Origin: JBIIUJ01 sp044340025
Lineage (GTDB): Bacteria; Pseudomonadota; Alphaproteobacteria; Caulobacterales; Aquidulcibacteraceae
NCBI GenBank assembly: GCA_044340025.1
Contig: JBIIUJ010000077.1
Location: 1 to 11,985, forward strand
Length of the DNA stretch: 11,985 nucleotides
Direction of reading: 5' to 3'
The position numbers were made by a program, and so were the translations under genes. Below, in pieces: positions 6,380-11,985 of this stretch; the stretch's first letter is position 1; the number at the start of each line of letters is the position of its first letter. Below the pieces are notes generated by a model. That model searched no databases and was not told the DNA's origin. It saw only the letters and a list, made by a program, of their open reading frames with translations.

Positions 6380-7519
6380 GTGGCGCGTTGGTCCCGCGGC
6401 GGGCGCAGAAGTCAGGGCGGTCTGATCGCCGTCGCGGCGGCGACCGCGCTCGTCTCTATCGCCGGCACGCTTTTCCTGGTCGATCGGGCCAGCGGCGGGC
6501 GCGGCCCGATCAGCGGCCTGGCCTCCGACGTAGCCGCCGGTGTCGGGGGCGTGGTCAGCGCGCCGGTGCGCTGGTTTCAGGACGCAAGCGGTTGGGTGAA
6601 TGGGGCTCTGCGCAGCGCCGACGAGATCCGTGCCCAGGAAGCCGAACTCGCGGAGCTGCGGCAGTGGCGAGAGGCGGCCCGAGCCATGGCCGAGCGGCTG
6701 GACCGCTATGAGGCCCTGCTCAACATGCCAGCAGAGCCCTTCCAGCAGGGCGTCTCGGCCCGCCTCGTGGCCGAAAGCGGCGGACCGTTTTCGCGTGCGG
6801 CGCTGGTCAACGTCGGCTCGCGCCAGGGTGTCCGGGCCGACTACCTGGTCGCTTCGGAAAACGGGCTGATCGGCCGGGTTGTTTCGGTTGGCGAGGGGTC
6901 GGCCCGCGTCTTGATGCTGACCGACGCCAATAGCCGGGTGCCGGTCATGGGCGAGCAGAGCCGCGCCCGCGCCATTCTCATCGGCGACAAGACAGCCGCG
7001 CCACGCCTGATGCATCTGGCTGACCCGCCCGTGATCGCCGAGGGCGAACGACTGGTGACCTCGGGCGATGACGGCGTGTTTGTGCGCGGTCTGACTGTCG
7101 GCGTCGCGGGGCGAACGCCGTCCGGGGAATGGCGGGCCCGGCTGGCTGCAGATCGCGCGCCCTTGGACTTTGTCCGGCTGATCCCGCCGCAGAACATCCC
7201 TGCCCCGCCAGCCCCGGTGACCAGAAGCGACGCCCCTGGGCTGGCGGCGCCGGCGCCTGGCGCGGGCGTTGCCCTCGCCGGCGCGGCGACCCAGGCGCGC
7301 AGCCAACCCACCCGCGACTCAGCGGGGCGGCCCACGACCAGGCCCGAACCGCGCACGCGACAGGCTGAAGATGCGCCCGCTCAGCCTCAGGGCCGCGCTG
7401 TCGCCAGTCCGGGCGCCGCGCCCCAGGCGGCGGCTTCCGACGATATTCCAGCCGCGCCGATCAGCGGAGACACGGCTGGACCCTCGCCCTCCGACAACGA
7501 TCCGCGGCCCACGCCGTGA
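6380..7519 (+). CDS. mreC: MreC, rod-shape periplasmic scaffold with long disordered tail
   Basis: A bitopic inner-membrane protein that links MreB to the periplasmic PBP2/RodA synthase and promotes its active state. The 379 residues comprise a basic cytoplasmic N-terminus, one membrane helix (about 13-35), a helical/coiled-coil stretch (about 76-114, ending RLDRYEALLNMP) and the two beta-barrel domains (about 120-268). Typical strings are ARLVAESGGPFSRAALVNVG, GLIGRVVSVG and LLTDANSRVPV-like VLMLTDANSRVPVM. Residues from about 271 to the end are almost entirely Pro, Ala, Gly, Asp, Thr, Arg and Gln, hence probably disordered. Alphaproteobacterial MreC often carries such a tail. It starts with GTG behind AAGGAG and its stop overlaps the next start as GTGA. 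Confidence 0.93.
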   Translation: MARWSRGGRRSQGGLIAVAAATALVSIAGTLFLVDRASGGRGPISGLASDVAAGVGGVVSAPVRWFQDASGWVNGALRSADEIRAQEAELAELRQWREAARAMAERLDRYEALLNMPAEPFQQGVSARLVAESGGPFSRAALVNVGSRQGVRADYLVASENGLIGRVVSVGEGSARVLMLTDANSRVPVMGEQSRARAILIGDKTAAPRLMHLADPPVIAEGERLVTSGDDGVFVRGLTVGVAGRTPSGEWRARLAADRAPLDFVRLIPPQNIPAPPAPVTRSDAPGLAAPAPGAGVALAGAATQARSQPTRDSAGRPTTRPEPRTRQAEDAPAQPQGRAVASPGAAPQAAASDDIPAAPISGDTAGPSPSDNDPRPTP

Positions 7520-8022
7520 CCGCGCCAGCCGAGCGCGGCTCCCGGGAGCGGCGCATGGCCGTGGGGGCCGCGGCCGCGGCGGCTATGCTGACGCCCATGC
7601 TTGCCCCGCTCGAGATCGCCGGCTTGCCGCTGCCCTGGATCTTGCCTGGGCTCTGGGCAGCCTATGGCTGGGCATGTGCGGGGCCGAGCGCCCTGTCATG
7701 GGGCCTGCTGTTTCTGCTGGGCCTTTGGCACGATCTGCTGTCTGGCGGCCCGTGGGGCGGCTGGGCGCTGGTGTATTTCGCCGCCCATGGCGCCGCCTTG
7801 TTGCAACGCGAGCTGGCGCCGGCGCTCGCGCAGTCAGCGATCCTGCCGCTGATCGCGCCGGGTGCAGCCATGCTGGCGATGGGAGCAGCGCTTTCCGCGC
7901 TCTATTCCGGACAGCTCACGATCGCCTGGGACTTCGCAGCCTCTGTGCTTGCGACCGCGATTCTGTCTATCTTTGCCGCGCGGCTCTATCTGTTTGAAGA
8001 TGCCGACGAGGGCGAGGCGTGA
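7516..8022 (+). CDS. mreD: MreD, rod-shape membrane protein
   Basis: A small hydrophobic inner-membrane protein of the elongasome, 168 residues with about five or six predicted helices and a charged C-terminus (DADEGEA). Sequence identity within this family is always low, so the call rests on size, hydrophobicity, the LLFLLGLWHDLLSGGPWGGWAL region (68-88, resembling the family's G-x-x-x-D-x-L-x-G-x-x-x-G pattern) and position between mreC and pbp2. Two starts are possible. The GTG at 7516 makes a GTGA overlap with the mreC stop, like the next junctions, but lacks a Shine-Dalgarno. The ATG at 7555 (residue 14) has GGGAG six bases upstream and starts just before the first helix. I give the longer form because coupling fits the operon, with little preference. 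Confidence 0.85.
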   Translation: MTAPAERGSRERRMAVGAAAAAAMLTPMLAPLEIAGLPLPWILPGLWAAYGWACAGPSALSWGLLFLLGLWHDLLSGGPWGGWALVYFAAHGAALLQRELAPALAQSAILPLIAPGAAMLAMGAALSALYSGQLTIAWDFAASVLATAILSIFAARLYLFEDADEGEA

Positions 8023-9908
8023 GCGACCGGGAAGAACCAGGCGAAATCTTCTCCCGCCGGGCGATGATCCTGTCCGGCCTTGGGGGTCTGGCGCTGTTCG
8101 TTCTGTCGGCGCGCATGGCCCAGTTGCAGCTTTTCCAGTCCGACGCCCTGTCACGCGCAGCAGAGGACAACCGGTTCAATCTGGTGGTCGAGCCGGCCCC
8201 CCGCGGCGGCATCTACGACCGGTTCGGATCGCCGCTCGCCATCAACAAGCGTGACTTCCGGGTCGTGGTCACGCCGGCTTCGTTGCGCAACGATCCAGTC
8301 ACGATCAACGCATTGGCAGGCTATCTCCGGCTCACGCCGGATGGCCGGGACCGTCTGGTGGAAGAAATCCAGCGTGCGCCGCGCCAGATGCCGCTGACAC
8401 TGCGCGAAAACCTGACCTGGGAGGAATACGCCGCTGTCAGCGTTCAGGTCGCCGCCTATCCGGGCGTCCGACCCGAGATCGGGCAAGCCCGGGCCTATCC
8501 GCGTGGCCCCGCGTTCGCCCATCTCGTCGGCTATGTGGCGCGCGCCAATCAGAAAGAGGCCGAAGGCGACCCGATCCTCAAGGCGCCTGGCGTGCGTCTG
8601 GGCAAGGAGGGGCTGGAGGGCAGTCAGGAAGCCGGCCTGCGCGGCAAGCACGGCGCGCTGAAACTGGAAGTGGATTCCGGCGGCCGCGTGATCCGGGAGG
8701 TGCGCGATCCCGACCTCGCCCCCCTGCCCGGCCAGGACATGGTCCTGACGATCGACGCCGATCTCCAGCAGTTTGCCTACGACCGGCTGGGCGAGGAAAG
8801 CGGTTCGGCCATCGTGATGGACGTGCGCAGCGGCGACCTGATCGTCATGACGTCCGCGCCCGGCTTTGACCCAAACCAGTTCGTCAATGGGATTCCGTCG
8901 TCAGCCTATTCAGCCTTGTTGAACGACGAGAAAAAACCTCTCTATCACAAGGCGGTGCGCGGCACCTATCCGCCGGGCTCCACCTTCAAGATGATGACGG
9001 CGCTGGCTGCGCTGGAAGCTGGCGTAGTCGATCCCAGCGAACGGGTCGTCTGCCGCGGCTTCACCACCCTGGGATCGCAGCGGTTTCACTGCTGGCGCGC
9101 GGGCGGGCATGGCGCTGTGGACATGCGCTCGGCGCTGAAGGTCTCGTGCAACGTCTATTTCTACGAGATGTCGCGCAGAGTGGGCCAGGAGGCGATCGCC
9201 AAGGTGGCCCGCGAATTCGGCCTGGGCGCCGCCTGGCCGGTGGGCGTCCCGGGGGTGGCGCGCGCCAATGTGCCCGACGAAGCCTGGAAGCAAAGGCGCT
9301 TCAAGGAGCGCTGGAGCGTCGCCGACAGCTTTAACTTCGGAATTGGCCAGGGCTATCTCACCGCCTCGCCCCTGCAGCTTGCCCTCATGACGGCGCGCCT
9401 CGCGGCAGGCGGCGTTGCGATTACGCCTCGCCTGATCCGGGAAGGCCCCGGCGCGACCCCGGTCGCCGCAGCCGAGCGCCTGCCCATCGGGGCAGACCAT
9501 CTCGCGATCGTGAAGGGCGGCATGGAAGCCGTGACGAGCGAGGCTGGAGGCACCGCCCGCAACCGTCTTGGCATCGAGGGCATGACCATCGCCGGCAAGA
9601 CAGGCACCAGCCAGGTGGCGCGCCTGACCATGGCGGATCGCCGCCGCGGCATCACCTCCACGGCCAATCTGCCTTGGCGGCGGCGCAACCATGCGCTGTT
9701 CGTCGCCTACGCGCCGGTGGAGCAGCCACGCTATTGCTGCGCGGTGGTGGTGGAGCATGGCATTGGCGGCGCCCGGACGGCTGCGCCGATCGCCTATGAC
9801 ATCATGCGCGAGGTTCTGTTGAAGGATCCCTCGTCCAAGCCGGCGTTTTCGGCTCTGCGCGCCCGGTTGGCGGAGAGCGGGGTAGAACCGCCAGAGCCGC
9901 CGGCATGA
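8019..9908 (+). CDS. mrdA: Penicillin-binding protein 2, elongation transpeptidase
   Basis: Cross-links new sidewall peptidoglycan in partnership with RodA. The 629 residues comprise a short cytoplasmic tail, a membrane anchor (about 15-33), the pedestal/dimerisation domain including RGGIYDRFGSPLAINK (62-77) and KEGLEGSQEAGLRGKHG (196-212), and the transpeptidase domain (about 262-600). Active-site motifs are STFK (Ser321, Lys324), SCN (376-378) and KTGT (527-530). Cys345, Cys358, His364 and Cys377 have nearly the spacing of a zinc site described in other PBP2 proteins. GTG start at 8019 overlaps the mreD stop (GTGA), with GAGGGCGAGG just upstream. Its stop overlaps the rodA ATG (ATGA). FtsI is excluded by the neighbours and the overall pattern. 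It would be the target of mecillinam-type beta-lactams, by family knowledge. Confidence 0.96.
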   Translation: MSDREEPGEIFSRRAMILSGLGGLALFVLSARMAQLQLFQSDALSRAAEDNRFNLVVEPAPRGGIYDRFGSPLAINKRDFRVVVTPASLRNDPVTINALAGYLRLTPDGRDRLVEEIQRAPRQMPLTLRENLTWEEYAAVSVQVAAYPGVRPEIGQARAYPRGPAFAHLVGYVARANQKEAEGDPILKAPGVRLGKEGLEGSQEAGLRGKHGALKLEVDSGGRVIREVRDPDLAPLPGQDMVLTIDADLQQFAYDRLGEESGSAIVMDVRSGDLIVMTSAPGFDPNQFVNGIPSSAYSALLNDEKKPLYHKAVRGTYPPGSTFKMMTALAALEAGVVDPSERVVCRGFTTLGSQRFHCWRAGGHGAVDMRSALKVSCNVYFYEMSRRVGQEAIAKVAREFGLGAAWPVGVPGVARANVPDEAWKQRRFKERWSVADSFNFGIGQGYLTASPLQLALMTARLAAGGVAITPRLIREGPGATPVAAAERLPIGADHLAIVKGGMEAVTSEAGGTARNRLGIEGMTIAGKTGTSQVARLTMADRRRGITSTANLPWRRRNHALFVAYAPVEQPRYCCAVVVEHGIGGARTAAPIAYDIMREVLLKDPSSKPAFSALRARLAESGVEPPEPPA

Positions 9909-11080
9909 CCACGATCGCCGACTTCACGCCCATTCGCCTGACGCTGCTGGGCAAGCTCGCTGCGGTGCCGTGGGGGCTTGTCGCGCTGATGGTGGCGCTG
10001 GCCATCATCGGGGTGACGATGCAAGCCTCGCTCGCCGGCGGGGACTGGGCGGGACGCGCGACCAGTCATGGCGTGCGCTTCCTCGCCATGCTGGTGATGA
10101 TGCTGGCGATCGCGTGCGTCGATATCCGGCTTTGGCGGCTGCTCGCCTATCCGATCTATTCGCTTTCGCTCGTCCTGCTGGTTGTGGTGGATGTGGCTGG
10201 CTACACCGCCATGGGGGCGCAGCGTTGGCTCGACCTTGGCGTGATGCGCTTGCAACCATCTGAAATCATGAAGATCGCGATGGTTCTGGCGCTCGCGCGC
10301 TACTACCAGGACCACCCGTTCGCCCAAAGCCGCAAGCTGATCAAACACGTCGTGCCGATCGCCATCGTGGTTGCGCCGGCCGGCCTCATTCTGGCTCAGC
10401 CCGATCTTGGCACCACGATCATGGTCGTGTCCTGCGGATTGGCGATCGTGTTTCTGTGTGGGCTTAGCCTGCGCTGGGCCGCGCTCGGGATCGCCGGGGC
10501 CGTGGCGGCCGCGCCGCTGGTGTATTTCTTCGGCCTGCACGACTATCAGCGCCAGCGGGTTCTGACCTTTCTTGATCCCGGGCGCGACCCGCTGGGCGCG
10601 GGCTATCACATCACCCAATCCAAGATCGCTATCGGCAATGGCGGGCTGTTCGGTCAGGGCTTCACGAACGGCAGCCAGTCGCAGCTCGACTTCCTGCCCG
10701 AGGCCCATACCGACTTCGTGTTCACCGCGATTCTGGAGGAATTCGGCCTGATTGGCGGCCTGTTCACGCTGGCGCTGTATCTGGGCGTCCTGGCCTATGG
10801 GCTGCGGATCGCGATCATCGGCGCCCAGACGTTTCATCGCATTCTGGCGGCGGGCATGGCGATCACGCTGGCGCTCTATCTGTTCATCAATGTGGCGATG
10901 ATCATGGGCATGATCCCGGCCAAGGGCGTGCCCATGCCGCTGCTCAGCCATGGCGGCTCGGCCATGCTGACGGTGATGATCGGTTACGGCCTTGTGCTGA
11001 ACGCCCAGGTCCACCGCGACAGCCGGATCGGCGGCGGCGGCGGCAATCCGTTCGAGCCCGTCAACTTCAAGCCGCTATGA
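9905..11080 (+). CDS. rodA: RodA, SEDS-family peptidoglycan glycosyltransferase
   Basis: Polymerises glycan strands from lipid II in the inner membrane during elongation, as a complex with PBP2. The 391 residues carry about ten membrane helices. Family motifs are GAQRWLDLG (104-112), LQPSEIMK (116-123), AQPDLGTT (164-171), GYHITQSKIAIGNGGLFGQG (233-252), LDFLPEAHTDFVFT (261-274) and GVPMPLLSHGGSAM (341-354). Asp270 in HTDF corresponds to the Asp essential for polymerase activity in RodA. The LPEAHTDF form and the position next to pbp2 favour RodA over FtsW. ATG start overlaps the pbp2 stop by four bases and has no Shine-Dalgarno, so translation is probably coupled. The C-terminus ends in a Gly run and NPFEPVNFKPL, and its last 14 bases overlap the 3' end of the converging phosphatase gene. 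Confidence 0.96.
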   Translation: MTTIADFTPIRLTLLGKLAAVPWGLVALMVALAIIGVTMQASLAGGDWAGRATSHGVRFLAMLVMMLAIACVDIRLWRLLAYPIYSLSLVLLVVVDVAGYTAMGAQRWLDLGVMRLQPSEIMKIAMVLALARYYQDHPFAQSRKLIKHVVPIAIVVAPAGLILAQPDLGTTIMVVSCGLAIVFLCGLSLRWAALGIAGAVAAAPLVYFFGLHDYQRQRVLTFLDPGRDPLGAGYHITQSKIAIGNGGLFGQGFTNGSQSQLDFLPEAHTDFVFTAILEEFGLIGGLFTLALYLGVLAYGLRIAIIGAQTFHRILAAGMAITLALYLFINVAMIMGMIPAKGVPMPLLSHGGSAMLTVMIGYGLVLNAQVHRDSRIGGGGGNPFEPVNFKPL

Positions 11081-11843
11081 GCCGCGCCCGCAACGCCCGC
11101 TTGATGGCCAAATCCACGCCCAGCCGCTCCAGATAGCCTTCAATCGAACCGTCGCGTTCGTCCATCTCCGCCCAGGCTTGCGCAAGAAACGGCTCGGCGA
11201 CGCCCATCATGGGACGCAGCGCCTCCGGCTTGACGGTGCGGCCGAAATTCTCGGCCACCATCTGCACCATCATCGGCAGCCGTGCATCGATCTGGGCGAC
11301 ATGATTGGTCAGGAGATAGTCCTCCAGAACCTGATCCTCCGGCACGCCGAGCGCGACATGGATCAGCCCGCACAGGATGCCCGTGCGGTCCTTGCCGGCG
11401 GCGCAATGCACGATCACCGGCCCGCGATCCTCGGCCAGCGCCTCGAACGTGCGCGCGTACAGCTCCAGATGCTGCTCTTCATAGGGCAGGCGGCGATAGG
11501 TCTGGCGCATCCAGTCCTCCACGCCGGCGGGCGTGAGGTCGGCCTTCATGAGGAACTCGAGATGCGGCGCCAGGTCACGGTCGCCCTTGTCGGAAGCGAA
11601 GGTCTCAACCGGAAGGGCGCCCAGCTTGTTGGGCTGCATCATCCGCTCGCTGGGCCGGCGTAGATCCACGATCACCGCCACGCCGAGGGCTTCGAGCGCG
11701 GCGTGGGTCTCCTCTGTGGCGTCCGAATAATGGCCGGAGCGAAACAGCGCCCCACCCCGGACGCGCCCTTCCGGCGTGGGATAGAGACCGAAATCGCGGA
11801 AATTGTTCACGCCCGGAACGGGCGGCAGGCGGGACGGATGCAT
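11067..11843 (-). CDS. Tyrosine/dual-specificity protein phosphatase, Y_phosphatase3 type
   Basis: A 258-residue cytoplasmic-looking enzyme with no signal peptide. It carries the phosphatase signature HCAAGKDRTG (146-155), with nucleophile Cys147 and phosphate-binding Arg153 (CX5R), as well as NNFRDFG (13-19), LFRSGHYSD (33-41) and VIVDLRRPSE (58-67). This set matches the PF13350-type family that includes MptpB and LipA. The Lys-Asp inside the P-loop is associated in that family with activity on phosphoinositides as well as phosphotyrosine, so the true substrate is open. I chose the ATG at 11843 because homology begins there; the frame is open to 11957, but that 38-residue extension would run through a terminator-like hairpin. 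Neither start has a clear Shine-Dalgarno. The gene converges on rodA with a 14-base overlap; a role in cell-wall control is not shown. Confidence 0.87.
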   Translation of the reverse strand: MHPSRLPPVPGVNNFRDFGLYPTPEGRVRGGALFRSGHYSDATEETHAALEALGVAVIVDLRRPSERMMQPNKLGALPVETFASDKGDRDLAPHLEFLMKADLTPAGVEDWMRQTYRRLPYEEQHLELYARTFEALAEDRGPVIVHCAAGKDRTGILCGLIHVALGVPEDQVLEDYLLTNHVAQIDARLPMMVQMVAENFGRTVKPEALRPMMGVAEPFLAQAWAEMDERDGSIEGYLERLGVDLAIKRALRARLIAA

Positions 11844-11985
11844 GGCGGCGGTCTTAGGCGGGTCAGCGGCGCCGCGCCACAGGGAAAGGGTGACGTTTCC
11901 GCGACAGGCCGAGCAGCGCTCAAACGCAAAGGGGGCCAGCGGCACCAGGCCCCCCATATTGTAATGGAGACTGCGTAACTCCAGC
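11844..11985. other. Non-coding right edge
   Basis: These 142 bases lie upstream of the phosphatase. Apart from the hairpin at 11931-11954 I see no gene; no clear promoter for the phosphatase was found on the minus strand. Confidence 0.55.
11922..11954 (-). terminator. Probable terminator of a gene beyond the right edge
   Basis: On the minus strand a 7-bp all-GC stem (arms 11948-11954 and 11931-11937, ten-base loop) is followed by TTTGCGTTT. The T-run is interrupted, so termination may be partial. It argues against translation starting at 11957. Confidence 0.5.

Noticed and set aside
7269..7997. Long plus-strand open frame across the mreC/mreD junction
   Set aside because: Arg/Pro/Ala-rich off-frame shadow of the GC-rich mreC tail and mreD, with no recognisable motif.
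9794..11014. 406-codon minus-strand open frame opposite rodA, and similar ones opposite pbp2 and mreB
   Set aside because: Composition is His/Asp/Arg/Gln-rich as expected from the complement of GC-rich membrane-protein codons; the plus-strand genes are certain.
11844..11957. N-terminal extension of the phosphatase by 38 residues
   Set aside because: It starts within the terminator-like hairpin and phosphatase homology begins after the ATG at 11843.

Overview
The window is a GC-rich chromosomal segment that looks like an alphaproteobacterium. The evidence is a short ProRS without an editing insertion, the order mce-DUF1467-proS-lolC-lolD, and MreB and LolD sequences of the Caulobacterales/Maricaulales/Hyphomonadaceae type. 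Placement below class is inference from remembered family sequences; no search was run. Coding density is very high, most genes touch or overlap, and nothing resembles a mobile element, prophage, CRISPR array or tRNA/rRNA gene.

Left arm (1-4180, all minus strand). Read in transcription order, this holds methylmalonyl-CoA epimerase (mce) and a DUF1467 small membrane protein joined by a TGATG overlap. A 317-base non-coding gap follows, containing a strong intrinsic terminator. Next come prolyl-tRNA synthetase (proS) and the inner-membrane lipoprotein-release transporter (LolC/E-type permease, then the ATPase LolD, which runs off the left edge). mce has a good promoter and Shine-Dalgarno site in the 94-base gap to its divergent neighbour.

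Middle (4275-5171, plus strand). A ten-helix EamA/DMT-type transporter of unknown substrate is followed by a 142-base gap. That gap holds an 8-bp inverted repeat, and two GANTC (CcrM-type) methylation sites lie at or near its left edge and inside it.

Right arm (5314-11080, plus strand). This is the complete rod-shape (elongasome) operon mreB-mreC-mreD-pbp2(mrdA)-rodA. From mreC onward each stop codon overlaps the next start by four bases (GTGA, GTGA, ATGA), which suggests translational coupling. Together they make the MreB filament, its membrane partners MreC and MreD, and the RodA glycosyltransferase/PBP2 transpeptidase pair that extends sidewall peptidoglycan.

Right edge (11067-11843, minus strand). 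A CX5R tyrosine/dual-specificity phosphatase of the Y_phosphatase3 type converges on rodA, with a 14-base 3' overlap. A terminator-like hairpin at 11931-11954 probably ends a gene beyond the right edge.

Overall this is a conserved housekeeping region and I found no undescribed system. The points most worth a second look are the structured gap upstream of proS, the paired GANTC sites before mreB, the predicted Cys/His metal site in PBP2, and the phosphatase interlocked with rodA.
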